Source of the DNA: Oscillospiraceae bacterium
GTDB lineage: Bacteria; Bacillota; Clostridia; Oscillospirales; CAG-272
Direction of reading: 5' to 3'
DNA length: 64,000 bases
NCBI GenBank assembly: GCA_015063585.1
Contig: SVTW01000002.1
Span: 23,449 to 87,448 of the forward strand
Shown here: positions 1 through 8,213 of the stretch, piece by piece
Numbering within the stretch: the first letter of the stretch is position 1
Layout: each line of letters begins with the position of its first letter
Program-made: the position numbers and the translations under genes
The notes under the pieces: generated by a model
Database searches by the model: none
Told to the model about the DNA's origin: nothing
The model's input: only the letters and a program-made list of their open reading frames with translations

Positions 1-1
1 T

Positions 2-1159
2 ACGGCGATCGTGGTCAATGACAGTGAACTTGCGCTGTCCAGACTTGCCAACCATTATAGGGCGTATCTCCGTTGCAAAACGGTTGCCGTTACGGGAAGC
101 GTTGGAAAGACTACGACAAAGGATCTGATCGCGTCGGTTCTTTCGGTTCGCGCCAAGGTCGCGAAAACACCGGGGAATCACAACAGCACGGTTGGCATGC
201 CCTTGTCAATGCTGGCAATTCCGACCGACAGCGAATGGTCGGTGCTTGAAATGGGAATGAGTGATTTCGGTGAGATCGAGCGACTTTCGATCACGGCAGA
301 GCCCGACATTGCCATCATTACGAATATCGGTACATCGCATATGGAAATGCTTGGCTCCCGCGAAAATATCTGCCGCGCGAAGCTTGAGATACTTTCCGGA
401 CTCCGTGAAAACGGGATCCTGATCTTGAGCGCGGATGAGCCTTTGCTTCAAAACGTAGGCGGGAAAAGTTACCAAACGGTTTATGTGTCCCATTCGAGTG
501 AAAAAGCCGACTTTTATGCAAAGAATATCAAAGTGGAAACCGATCGAACGGTATTTGATATTGTTCACGGCGATCACGTGGCGCGTGAGCTTTCGATTCG
601 TCTGCTCGGCCGTCACAATGTCTATGCGGCACTTTACGCGTATGCGGTTGCCTTTTTCGCGGGCCTTTCCGAGGACGAGATTCGAGAGGGCTTGATGAAT
701 TACAGTCCCGACGGCATGCGTCAGCACATTTATGAGATGGGAAAGATCACGGTGATCGAGGATTGCTATAATGCCTCGCCCGAATCTATGATCGCCGCTG
801 TTGACGTGCTTCGCCAATACAGCATGCGAACCGGAAAACGAAGTGTTGCGGTATTGGGCGACATGCTCGAGCTTGGGGTCGATAGCCCTGCGTTGCATCG
901 CTCGGTCGGCGCGTACCTGACCAAAAAGGGGATTCAGCAGCTGTTCACGGTCGGAAAGGGCGGAGAGCAGATCGCGGTGGGCGCGAGACAGCACGGAATG
1001 CCGCGTGCGCATATCGTGCAGAACGCCAACGTAAACGCCTTGGAGATCACGGCACAGCAGCTTGCGGAAAAGCTTTGCGACGGAGACGTGGTACTGTTTA
1101 AGGCAAGCCGCTCGGTTGGCGCGGAAAGGATTATCGCATATCTGAAGGATTTGCTTTGA
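2..1159 (+). CDS. murF: UDP-N-acetylmuramoyl-tripeptide--D-Ala-D-Ala ligase, 5' truncated
   Basis: The last Mur ligase of the cytoplasmic peptidoglycan precursor pathway: it adds D-Ala-D-Ala to UDP-MurNAc-tripeptide using ATP. The visible 385 residues run from the window edge. They show the P-loop GSVGKTTTKDL at about residues 32-42, GNHNSTVGMP, the metal-site region EMGMSDFGEIE, and the C-terminal ILGDMLELG block. MurF is usually near 450 residues, so about 65-70 N-terminal residues (the uridine-binding domain) lie upstream. The reading frame is open to base 2; the first GTG inside is not the real start. mraY follows after 27 bases, as in most division/cell-wall clusters. Confidence 0.96.
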   Translation, partial: TAIVVNDSELALSRLANHYRAYLRCKTVAVTGSVGKTTTKDLIASVLSVRAKVAKTPGNHNSTVGMPLSMLAIPTDSEWSVLEMGMSDFGEIERLSITAEPDIAIITNIGTSHMEMLGSRENICRAKLEILSGLRENGILILSADEPLLQNVGGKSYQTVYVSHSSEKADFYAKNIKVETDRTVFDIVHGDHVARELSIRLLGRHNVYAALYAYAVAFFAGLSEDEIREGLMNYSPDGMRQHIYEMGKITVIEDCYNASPESMIAAVDVLRQYSMRTGKRSVAVLGDMLELGVDSPALHRSVGAYLTKKGIQQLFTVGKGGEQIAVGARQHGMPRAHIVQNANVNALEITAQQLAEKLCDGDVVLFKASRSVGAERIIAYLKDLL

Positions 1160-1186
1160 TTGAGCGGAGAGAGGATCGGCAGTTTT

Positions 1187-2203
1187 ATGGATTGGTTTAT
1201 AATTGGATTTATTGCCGTTGCGCTTTCTGTTTTCGCGCTGACGGTCATCATAGAGAGCAGATTGATTCCGATTTTGCGTTCCCGAAAGCTGGGACAAAAG
1301 ATCCTGGACATCGGTCCGCGTTGGCACAAATCGAAAGAGGGAACGCCGATCATGGGCGGGATCGGGTTTATTCTCGCCACCGTTCTGGTCATGGCAGTCT
1401 TCTTTGTGGTGCAAGGTGTGCGTGGCAATTCGGCGCACTTTATTCCGCTTGCGCTCACACTCTCCTTTGCGGTGGCAAACGGCGCGATCGGTTTTGTTGA
1501 CGATTACTGCAAGCTCGTAAAAAAGCAGAATGAGGGGCTGACCTCCAAACAAAAGCTCTTTTTACAGCTTGTGCTGGCGGCTGCATACGTATGTGTGATG
1601 TCGTACACGGGAAATATGGATACCGTTTTGCGCGTTCCGTTTACCGATATTATGCTGGATCTTGGGATCTTCTGGTATCCCTTGGCGATTCTGATCCTTG
1701 CCGGTGTTGTCAACGGCGGCAATATTACGGACGGCATCGACGGACTCGCAAGCTCGGTCACCTTTGTGGCGGGCGCGTTCTTTGCGCTCTGGGCGTTTGT
1801 GATCCGCGACGAGCAGCTTGCTCCCGTTGCGGCGATCCTGATCGGCGCGTCGCTTGGATTCCTGGTTTATAATTTCCATCCCGCAAGAGTCTTTATGGGG
1901 GATACGGGATCCCTGTTTTTCGGAGCTATGCTGATCGCAACGGCGTTTCAGACCGAGGAGGAAGCAGTTGGATTGATCCTATCGGCTGTCTTTATTTTGG
2001 AAATGCTTTCAAGCCTGCTCCAATCCACTGTTTTTAAGATTACCAAGCGTATTTGCAAAGACCGCCGCGGAAGACGGATCTTCCGCATGGCACCGCTGCA
2101 TCACCATTTTGAAAAGTGCGGTTGGAGCGAAAATCAGATCGTTGCGGTCTTTTCATTGGCGGAACTCTTGTTCTGCGTGTTAGCGTGGTTTGCGCTTTCA
2201 TGA
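1187..2203 (+). CDS. mraY: Phospho-N-acetylmuramoyl-pentapeptide transferase
   Basis: Membrane enzyme that moves phospho-MurNAc-pentapeptide from UDP to undecaprenyl phosphate, making lipid I. The 338-residue product shows the family blocks in order: PIMGGIGF, GFVDDYCKL with the Asp pair, NITDGIDGL, FMGDTGSLFFGA and the cytoplasmic APLHHHFE near the C-terminus, among about ten membrane segments. I place the start at ATG 1187 (MDWFIIGF). The longer TTG reading at 1160 directly abuts the murF stop, but the GGAGAGAGG stretch at 1166-1174 sits upstream of the ATG and the protein then has normal length. murD, which often follows mraY, is absent; ftsW comes next. Confidence 0.96.
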   Translation: MDWFIIGFIAVALSVFALTVIIESRLIPILRSRKLGQKILDIGPRWHKSKEGTPIMGGIGFILATVLVMAVFFVVQGVRGNSAHFIPLALTLSFAVANGAIGFVDDYCKLVKKQNEGLTSKQKLFLQLVLAAAYVCVMSYTGNMDTVLRVPFTDIMLDLGIFWYPLAILILAGVVNGGNITDGIDGLASSVTFVAGAFFALWAFVIRDEQLAPVAAILIGASLGFLVYNFHPARVFMGDTGSLFFGAMLIATAFQTEEEAVGLILSAVFILEMLSSLLQSTVFKITKRICKDRRGRRIFRMAPLHHHFEKCGWSENQIVAVFSLAELLFCVLAWFALS

Positions 2204-2231
2204 ATTCATTGCATAAAAAAGGGGGCGGCGT

Positions 2232-3485
2232 ATGAATCGGGAAGAGAATCAGTCAAATACACCGCACCGAAACGGCTTTTTTCGAACCGGGAAACAGTCG
2301 GGAAAGGCGGAGTCTGTTGAGACAACCTACTCCGAGCCCGAGCGCGAAACGATTCTTCCGGCAAAGGGGAGTGTGGACGTACCGTTTTTGCTGATCACAA
2401 CGGCACTCGTTCTGTTCGGATGCGTTATGATATACAGTGCCTCCTCGGTTTACGCCGAGCAGTATCACGACGACAACACCTATTTCATCGCGCGGCACCT
2501 GCTCTTTCTCTTGATGGCGGTTGCCTTTACAACCGTGATCGTGAAATTTTGCACACCGTTGTTCTGGCGCGACTTCAGTTACGTGCTGTTTGGTGTTTCC
2601 GTTGTCTTGCTTTTACTTGTTCTTGTGATCGGTGTGGATCTCGGAAGCGGTGCCAAGCGTTGGCTCAATCTCGGGATCTTTACGGTACAACCTTCCGAGA
2701 TCGCAAAGCTCGCGTTGGTTCTCGCGCTTGCGCGTTTTCTTTCCAGACATGAGCGAGAGATCCTTTCAAACGCGCGGCGCGGCGGACATTTCCGCTACGG
2801 TGTGATGTGTCCGGGAATTATGATCGGCACGATCGCGCTTTTGATCGCGGCGGAAAAGCACATTTCGGGATTGATGATCGTGGGAATGATCGGCATTGCC
2901 GTTATGCTTCTTGGCGGAACACGCTGGAGATGGATCCTCGGCATCGCGGGTGCGGTGTTTGCCGCGGGATGCCTGCTGGTCCTTGTCTCGGAATACGCGC
3001 AGGCGCGCGTGATGACTTGGCTTTACATCGAGGATGCCGACCCGCTCGGCTCCGCCTGGCAGACTCTGCAAGGGCTCATGGCGATCGGTTCGGGTGGCTT
3101 TTTCGGAAAAGGGCTTGGAAACAGCGATCAGAAATTCGGTTACGTTTCCCAGCCGCAAAACGACTTTATTTTTACCATTGTTTGTGAGGAGCTTGGCTTT
3201 GTGGGCGCCTTTTTGGTACTTGGTTTATTTGCGGCGTTTGCATGGCGCGGATTCTATATCGCGCGGCATTGCCCCGATAAATTCAGCGCACTCACGGTTT
3301 ACGGCTTGACCTTTAAGGTGGTCTTACAGGTGATCCTTAACGTGGCGGTTGTAACCAACTCCATGCCAAACACGGGAATTGCCTTGCCGTTCTTCAGCTA
3401 CGGCGGAACCTCATTGATGTTGCAGGTTTTTGAGGTGGGAATCATTTTGTCGATCTCACGTTATGCTTCCCACAGAAAAATATAA
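2232..3485 (+). CDS. ftsW: SEDS-family peptidoglycan glycosyltransferase FtsW
   Basis: Septal lipid II polymerase that works with a class B penicillin-binding protein. The 417-residue protein has a hydrophilic N-terminal tail of about 50 residues, then about ten membrane segments. Family landmarks are AKRWLNLG with QPSEIAKLAL, PQNDFIFT (its Asp matches the catalytic Asp of SEDS enzymes), and PNTGIALPFFSYGG near the end. A G-rich ribosome site ends five bases before ATG 2232. RodA and SpoVE have the same fold, but the position between mraY and murG favours FtsW. The charged N-terminal tail is longer than in many homologues. Confidence 0.93.
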   Translation: MNREENQSNTPHRNGFFRTGKQSGKAESVETTYSEPERETILPAKGSVDVPFLLITTALVLFGCVMIYSASSVYAEQYHDDNTYFIARHLLFLLMAVAFTTVIVKFCTPLFWRDFSYVLFGVSVVLLLLVLVIGVDLGSGAKRWLNLGIFTVQPSEIAKLALVLALARFLSRHEREILSNARRGGHFRYGVMCPGIMIGTIALLIAAEKHISGLMIVGMIGIAVMLLGGTRWRWILGIAGAVFAAGCLLVLVSEYAQARVMTWLYIEDADPLGSAWQTLQGLMAIGSGGFFGKGLGNSDQKFGYVSQPQNDFIFTIVCEELGFVGAFLVLGLFAAFAWRGFYIARHCPDKFSALTVYGLTFKVVLQVILNVAVVTNSMPNTGIALPFFSYGGTSLMLQVFEVGIILSISRYASHRKI

Positions 3486-3524
3486 AATACGGCGAGAGTG
3501 TGCCGTTTGAAAGGAGAATCCGAG

Positions 3525-4649
3525 ATGCGTTTGCTATTGACAGGCGGTGGAACGGCGGGGCATATCAATCCCGCGCTTGCCATTGCCGAAACCGTAAAAC
3601 AGAATGATCCGAATGCCGAGATCGCGTTTGTAGGCGTGCGTGGCAAGCGTGAGGAGGATCTTGTTCCGCGTGCGGGATATCCGCTTTATTTCGTGCAAGC
3701 GCGCGGATTTCGCGGAAAATTGCCAACGCTGTCCAATCTACGGGCGGCATGGCTGGCACTTACGGCTCCCAACGCAAAGGATACGCAGGAGATCCTGGAT
3801 ACCTTCAAGCCCGATCTTGTGATCGGAACGGGCGGATATGCCTGCTGGCCCCTGATGGTGGCGGCGGCAAAACGGGGGATCCCGACCGCCGTGCATGAGT
3901 CCAATTCACACCCCGGCAAGGCGGTTCGCATGCTGCAGGGAAAGGTAGATCGCATTTGGACCAATTTCCCGAATACCGTACAGCATTTGCGGCGGCGGGA
4001 AAAGGTGGTTCGCGTTGGAAATCCTCTGCGCGGCGACTTTGGCGCACTCACACGCGAGGAAGCGAGAGCGCGGCTGGGAATTTCAAGTGACCGCCTGTTT
4101 ATCCTCTCCTTTGGCGGAAGCGGCGGTGCCGAAAACGTCAACCGCGGCGTGATCACCATGATGCGGGAATTGAGCGCGAAGAACCCCGCTATTTTGCACA
4201 TGCACGCAACCGGAAAGGCGGATTTTGAGGCAAGTATGCTCGCCTTTCGGGAGGCAGGGCTTGACGAGGTGCAAAACTGCATTCTGAAGGACTATATCTA
4301 CGACATGCCTCTCTGCATGGTGGCGGCGGATCTGATCATCAGCCGCGCGGGTGCGATGACACTCTCGGAGCTCGCGCTTCTTCATAAGGCATGTGTGCTG
4401 ATCCCCTCTCCAAACGTAGCATACAACCATCAGGTCCTCAATGCCACCGAGCTTGGACGCGCGGGAGCGGCAAAGGTGCTTGATGATGACGCGGTAACAA
4501 AAGAGGGCGTTCTGGCATCGGCAGTACAGGAGATCCTGACAGACGGGACGCTTCGTCACAGTATGGAAGAAAAGATCGTTGCGTTTGCCGATCCCGAGGC
4601 AAACCGTAGAATCTGGGAGGAGATCGGTGCGTTGCTCAAAACGCACTGA
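3525..4649 (+). CDS. murG: UDP-GlcNAc--lipid I N-acetylglucosaminyltransferase
   Basis: Peripheral membrane GT-B glycosyltransferase that adds GlcNAc to lipid I to give lipid II. The 374-residue product starts with the G-loop LLLTGGGTAGHINPALA, followed by GTGGYACWP, HESNSHPGKA, the second-domain loop SFGGSGGAENVN, and the UDP-GlcNAc site SRAGAMTLSELALL. ATG 3525 is chosen because AAGGAG at 3511-3516 lies 8 bases upstream and the G-loop then starts at the expected place; a longer in-frame reading from 3498 has no support. It sits 39 bases after ftsW, in the same operon. Confidence 0.97.
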   Translation: MRLLLTGGGTAGHINPALAIAETVKQNDPNAEIAFVGVRGKREEDLVPRAGYPLYFVQARGFRGKLPTLSNLRAAWLALTAPNAKDTQEILDTFKPDLVIGTGGYACWPLMVAAAKRGIPTAVHESNSHPGKAVRMLQGKVDRIWTNFPNTVQHLRRREKVVRVGNPLRGDFGALTREEARARLGISSDRLFILSFGGSGGAENVNRGVITMMRELSAKNPAILHMHATGKADFEASMLAFREAGLDEVQNCILKDYIYDMPLCMVAADLIISRAGAMTLSELALLHKACVLIPSPNVAYNHQVLNATELGRAGAAKVLDDDAVTKEGVLASAVQEILTDGTLRHSMEEKIVAFADPEANRRIWEEIGALLKTH

Positions 4650-4670
4650 GACAAAAGAAAGGAAGGAATA

Positions 4671-4690
4671 ACCGCACCTGCTGATGCGGT
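4671..4690 (+). other. Small hairpin between murG and divIB
   Basis: ACCGCA at 4671-4676 and TGCGGT at 4685-4690 pair around an 8-base loop, 14 bases before the divIB start. No T-run follows, so this is not a terminator. It lies just upstream of a weak ribosome site (GAAAGATC) and could affect translation; this is speculative. Confidence 0.3.
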
Positions 4691-4704
4691 ACGGTTGAAA
4701 GATC

Positions 4705-5559
4705 ATGAATGCACAAGAAGTAAAAAAGAATCAAACGCAAAAGAACGGGCAGAGAAACGCGACACCCGCGCGCTCTCCGCAAAGACGGCGCCCGAATCCT
4801 GCTGCGCTCCGTTTGTTGCGCAATTGCATGCTCGGTCTTGCGGGATTGATTTTCGTGGTCGGCATGCTCCTGATCATTCTCCCGCTCTTTCGCGTGAAGA
4901 CGATCGTGGTGGAGGGAAACAGCTACTACAGCGCCGAGCAGATCATTGAGGCATCGGGTATAGAAGTAGGGCAGGAGATCCTCGGGGTTGACGTGGATGC
5001 CGTTTGTCAGGCGATCTGGGCAGAGTGTCTCTATGTCAATGAAATCGGTGTCGGAAAGAGCTTTTCCAAGATCACCATTGTGATCAGCGAGCGCGAGAAC
5101 GTTATGTACACCGAATTTAACGGTGATTACTATTCTCTCGATTCTAATTTCCGTGTGTTGGAGCGCTCGGAGGACGCGGCTGATTTCTCGGATTTTTTAA
5201 GGGTCGAGTTGCCGCAGATTCAATCGCTTTCGATCGGAAAACCGTTGCATTTTGAAAAAGAGGAAATGGATCTTTCCTACATCGGAGAGCTGATCGGGGT
5301 GCTGGAGGAGCAGGAGATTTTGGATCGCGTGACCTCCATCGATTTTTCGAAAAAATATAGCGTTTCCTACGTGATGGATAACACCTGCCGTGTTGAGCTT
5401 GGACGTGTGGACGACCTTTCTCTCAAGCTTGAGATCATCAGCGGCATTTTGGAAATGAAGGGCGACCTTGGCGGTATGAGCGCGGTGGTAGACGTTACCA
5501 ATCTGAGTAAGCCCACCTTCCGTCTGCTCGGTGCCTCCGATACGTTGCTATCGGACTAA
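4705..5559 (+). CDS. divIB: Cell division protein DivIB/FtsQ
   Basis: Bitopic divisome protein that, with FtsL and DivIC, controls septal wall synthesis. The 284 residues comprise a basic, proline-containing cytoplasmic tail (1-36), one membrane segment (about 37-62), a POTRA domain starting FRVKTIVVEGNSYYS (about 64-135), and a beta-rich FtsQ/DivIB domain to the end. The ribosome site is weak (GAAAG, spacing 5), and a small hairpin precedes it. The gene ends the murF-divIB operon; ftsZ has its own promoter. Confidence 0.88.
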   Translation: MNAQEVKKNQTQKNGQRNATPARSPQRRRPNPAALRLLRNCMLGLAGLIFVVGMLLIILPLFRVKTIVVEGNSYYSAEQIIEASGIEVGQEILGVDVDAVCQAIWAECLYVNEIGVGKSFSKITIVISERENVMYTEFNGDYYSLDSNFRVLERSEDAADFSDFLRVELPQIQSLSIGKPLHFEKEEMDLSYIGELIGVLEEQEILDRVTSIDFSKKYSVSYVMDNTCRVELGRVDDLSLKLEIISGILEMKGDLGGMSAVVDVTNLSKPTFRLLGASDTLLSD

Positions 5560-5583
5560 AAAATTGAATTCAATCATGAAATG

Positions 5584-5629
5584 GGCCGTTTTTGTCGAAA
5601 AAAGCAGAGTGAATGCGACAAAAACGGCC
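5584..5629. repeat. Perfect 14-bp inverted repeat between divIB and ftsZ
   Basis: GGCCGTTTTTGTCG (5584-5597) and its exact complement CGACAAAAACGGCC (5616-5629) flank an 18-base spacer. On the plus strand the stem is followed by a T and a run of A, not T, so it is not a standard intrinsic terminator. The A-rich tract 5631-5690 after it leads into the ftsZ promoter and could act as an UP-like or curved element. Confidence 0.8.
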
Positions 5630-5687
5630 TAAAAAAAAGATTTTTGAAAAATAAATGTGATTTTATTCAAAAAAATTAAAAAAACAC

Positions 5688-5716
5688 TTGCAAAATCCGA
5701 AAAAAAATAGTATGAT
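5688..5716 (+). promoter_or_regulatory. Sigma-A promoter for ftsZ
   Basis: TTGCAA (5688-5693), 17-base spacer, TATGAT (5711-5716). Long A-tracts lie directly upstream. Transcription would begin near 5723, giving a leader of about 80 bases before ftsZ. Confidence 0.8.
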
Positions 5717-5803
5717 ATTATATGAGTAAGTCTAAATTGCCCTGAAAATGGGCGTCGGATCATAAAAATCCGAAGATTGTAAAAGTTCGGGAGGATGAAA
5801 ACC

Positions 5804-6985
5804 ATGACATTTGAACATGATGATAGCCTGGAATGTGGCGTTAACATTAAGGTTATCGGTGTAGGTGGCGGCGGAAACAATGCCGTAAACCGCATGATCG
5901 TCAGCAACATTCGCGGCGTCGATTTCGTTTCGGTAAATACCGACCGTCAGGCTCTGCGTAAGTCTGAAGCACCCAGCCAGCTCGTAATCGGTGAAAAAAT
6001 CACCAGAGGCTTCGGCGCGGGCGCAAACCCCCAGATCGGTGAACGTGCGGCAGAGGAGTCGATTGACGATATCCGCACGCTGCTTGAGGGCACCGATATG
6101 GTGTTTATCACAGCCGGTATGGGCGGCGGAACCGGAACGGGTGCAGCTCCCGTAGTGGCACGTGTTGCACGTGAGCTTGATATTCTCACGGTCGGTATCG
6201 TAACCAAACCCTTCAATTTCGAAGGTAAGAGAAGAATGGAGCAGGCTGAGGCAGGTATTGCCGAGCTCGCACAGTACGTTGACTCTCTGATCGTAATTCC
6301 CAACGAGCGCCTCAAGGAGGTTACCGCAACCAAGATCTCGATCTCCAATGCGTTCAACATTGCCGACGACGTGCTTCGCCGCGGTGTAAAGAGTATTTCG
6401 GATCTGATCAACGTCACGGGTCTGATCAACCTCGACTTTGCCGACGTTACCAGCGTTATGGCAAACGCGGGCTATGCACACATGGGCGTTGGTGCCGCAA
6501 CCGGTAAGGATAAGGCAGAGCAGGCTGCAAGAGAGGCAATCTCCAGCCCGCTGCTTGAAACCTCCATCAAGGGCGCAAAGGGTATCCTGATGAACATTTC
6601 GGTTTCTCCCGACGTAGCGCTCGAGGATACCGAGCTCGCTTCCACGCTGATCGCGCAAGAGGCACACGAGGACGCAAACGTGATCTGGGGTGTTACGCTT
6701 GACGAGGAGCTTGAGGACGAGATGCGCATCACGATCATCGCCACGGGTTTTGAAAAGAAGCCCGAGGACGCTGCTCGCAACGTTCCCAAAAACCGCACCT
6801 CTGTTTTCCAGAAGGAGGCTGCAAAGGCGGCTGCTCCCGCAGAGGCTCCCGTTGAAAAGAAAGCTGCTCCCGCAGAGGCTCCCGCAGTCAGACGCGTGGT
6901 AAAGCCCGTTCCGAAGCAGACCAAACCTGTTTCCGACGATGATGATTTTGACGATATCCTGGATATCGTTCGCAAGAAAAAATAA
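5804..6985 (+). CDS. ftsZ: Cell division GTPase FtsZ
   Basis: Tubulin-like GTPase that forms the Z-ring. Of the two nearby ATGs, 5804 (MTFEHDD) is chosen: the ribosome site CGGGAGG (5788-5794) is 9 bases upstream, whereas ATG 5795 abuts it directly. The 393-residue protein has GVGGGGNNAVNRM at the N-terminus, the tubulin signature GGGTGTG, the synergy-loop NLDFADV, then an Ala/Pro/Glu/Lys linker with a repeated AAPAEAP-type motif and the C-terminal tail DDFDDILDIVRKKK that binds partners such as FtsA, SepF or ZapA. ftsA is not next to it. A strong terminator follows 14 bases after the stop. Confidence 0.98.
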   Translation: MTFEHDDSLECGVNIKVIGVGGGGNNAVNRMIVSNIRGVDFVSVNTDRQALRKSEAPSQLVIGEKITRGFGAGANPQIGERAAEESIDDIRTLLEGTDMVFITAGMGGGTGTGAAPVVARVARELDILTVGIVTKPFNFEGKRRMEQAEAGIAELAQYVDSLIVIPNERLKEVTATKISISNAFNIADDVLRRGVKSISDLINVTGLINLDFADVTSVMANAGYAHMGVGAATGKDKAEQAAREAISSPLLETSIKGAKGILMNISVSPDVALEDTELASTLIAQEAHEDANVIWGVTLDEELEDEMRITIIATGFEKKPEDAARNVPKNRTSVFQKEAAKAAAPAEAPVEKKAAPAEAPAVRRVVKPVPKQTKPVSDDDDFDDILDIVRKKK

Positions 6986-6999
6986 TTTCTTCATTTCAT

Positions 7000-7037
7000 A
7001 AGAAAGCCGCCGCGGTTGACCCCGCGGCGGCTTTCTT
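7000..7037 (+). terminator. Intrinsic terminator after ftsZ
   Basis: A perfect 16-bp stem (arms 7000-7015 and 7022-7037) with a 6-base loop and a GC-rich core CCGCCGCGG; the right arm ends CTTTCTT. It separates ftsZ from the next promoter. Confidence 0.9.
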
Positions 7038-7045
7038 AAACGGAC

Positions 7046-7074
7046 TTGACAAAGCGACAAAAAACGTGTATAAT
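7046..7074 (+). promoter_or_regulatory. Consensus sigma-A promoter for the nucleotidyltransferase gene
   Basis: TTGACA (7046-7051), 17-base spacer, TATAAT (7069-7074): an exact match to both consensus hexamers with optimal spacing, implying strong unregulated expression. The leader is only about 30 bases. Confidence 0.92.
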
Positions 7075-7109
7075 AAAAGACGATCGAATAAAAGGAGGTT
7101 TATTTATTG

Positions 7110-7994
7110 ATGGATACAACACTTGTGATTCTGGCGGCAGGCCTTGGCAGCCGCTTCGGTGGAAATAAGCAGATCTCTCACGTGGGTCCCAATGGTGAGA
7201 TCTTGATGGAATACTCGATCCATGATGCGATCGAGGCGGGTTTTACGCAGATCGTTTTTATTTTAAAGGAAGAAATGGTGGAAACCGTTCGGGAAAGTGT
7301 CGGAAAACGCATTGAGGGGCGCGTACGCGTTGATTACGCGGTGCAGGACATGCAATCACTTCCCGCGTGGTATTCGGTCCCTGCCGACCGTGTCAAGCCT
7401 TTTGGAACGGTTCACGCGGTGCTCTGCGCCAAGGACGTGATCCGCGGTCCCTTCGCAACCGTCAATGCAGATGACTATTACGGCAAGGAAGCCTTTCGGT
7501 TGATGCATGAAATGCTCAGCGGTTTCCAATCCAAATCCGAGGCGGGAATGGTTCCGTATATCCTCGGCAATACGATGAGCGAAAACGGCGGCGTGACCCG
7601 TGGGATCTGTGACGTGCAGAGAGGGTATTTGCGCCGTGTAGATGAAACACATGATATTCATTATGAGGAAGATCACCGCATTGTGGGTGAGTATGGCGGA
7701 CTCGACCCGCAGGAAATGGTTTCTATGAATATCTGGGGCTTCCACCCCGAGCTGCTTGCCGATATGCAGAACTATTTTGAGGATTTTCTGCATGCTCTTA
7801 CGCCCGAGCAGATCAAGGCGGAGTGCCTGTTGCCTGTGATGGTAAACGATTTTCTGGAGACACAGAAGATCTCTGTCCAGGCAAGAGCTTCGGGCGATCG
7901 CTGGTTCGGCATCACCTATCAGGCGGATCGCGAAACCGTTATGACGGAGCTGAAGCTGCTTCATAAAAAGGGGATTTACCCCGAAAAGCTGTAA
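7110..7994 (+). CDS. NTP-transferase family nucleotidyltransferase
   Basis: A 294-residue single-domain protein of the nucleotide-sugar pyrophosphorylase fold. It starts with the nucleotide-binding loop LAAGLGSRFGGNKQ and later has the metal-binding Asp pair in NADDYYGKEAF. Enzymes of this family join an NTP to a sugar or choline phosphate; the substrate cannot be told from sequence. AAAGGAGG (7091-7098) precedes both TTG 7107 and ATG 7110; ATG is preferred. The gene stands alone between a consensus promoter and its own terminator. No sugar pathway gene is beside it. Confidence 0.85.
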   Translation: MDTTLVILAAGLGSRFGGNKQISHVGPNGEILMEYSIHDAIEAGFTQIVFILKEEMVETVRESVGKRIEGRVRVDYAVQDMQSLPAWYSVPADRVKPFGTVHAVLCAKDVIRGPFATVNADDYYGKEAFRLMHEMLSGFQSKSEAGMVPYILGNTMSENGGVTRGICDVQRGYLRRVDETHDIHYEEDHRIVGEYGGLDPQEMVSMNIWGFHPELLADMQNYFEDFLHALTPEQIKAECLLPVMVNDFLETQKISVQARASGDRWFGITYQADRETVMTELKLLHKKGIYPEKL

Positions 7995-8011
7995 AGCAAT
8001 TTTTCATACAA

Positions 8012-8056
8012 GGCGGGACGGTATTTGAGAAGATACCGCCCCGCATGGTTTTTTGT
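8012..8056 (+). terminator. Intrinsic terminator after the nucleotidyltransferase gene
   Basis: GCGGGACGGTAT pairs with ATACCGCCCCGC (one A-C mismatch) around an 8-base loop, followed by ATGG and six T. Confidence 0.8.
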
Positions 8057-8063
8057 ATATAAA

Positions 8064-8180
8064 CTAAAAATTGCACACCGAGACCGCTGATGCGCAGGGA
8101 TGCCATAAGCTTGGCATTTCGCAAAATCGGAAAGTGGTGTGCAAAAAAGGGGAACCTGACAGACGGTTGCCTGTCAGCAT
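8064..8180 (-). ncRNA. Candidate small structured RNA, minus strand
   Basis: No protein gene is seen here. Reading the minus strand from a good promoter (8185-8213), the transcript would begin near 8180. It first forms a 7-bp hairpin (arms 8177-8171 and 8162-8156). A C-run and a U-run follow. Then comes a long interrupted helix: 9 bp (8144-8136 with 8079-8071), 3 bp (8130-8128 with 8086-8084), 4 bp (8123-8120 with 8094-8091) and 6 bp (8117-8112 with 8105-8100), capped by a 6-base loop. The 9-bp base is followed at once by UUUUU (8070-8066), making an intrinsic end. I do not recognise it as SRP RNA, 6S RNA, tmRNA or a riboswitch class. Confidence 0.6.
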
Positions 8181-8184
8181 GAAT

Positions 8185-8213
8185 ATTATACCAAAGTCAG
8201 TGCGATTTGTAAA
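8185..8213 (-). promoter_or_regulatory. Sigma-A promoter for the minus-strand small RNA
   Basis: On the minus strand TTTACA (8213-8208), 17-base spacer, TATAAT (8190-8185). It points into the structured stretch 8180-8064 and away from infC; no open reading frame with a ribosome site lies downstream of it. Confidence 0.75.

Noticed and set aside
206-1552. 448-residue ORF on the minus strand
   Set aside because: Overlaps murF and mraY completely; the product has no family features and is a shadow of their codon bias.
7939-8124. 61-residue minus-strand ORF inside the candidate small RNA
   Set aside because: TTG start with no ribosome site and no known family; it also runs through the RNA's terminator into the convergent gene.
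8071-8144. Plus-strand riboswitch upstream of infC
   Set aside because: The promoter for infC lies downstream at 8383, so this segment is not in the infC leader, and the T-run and promoter fit the minus strand.
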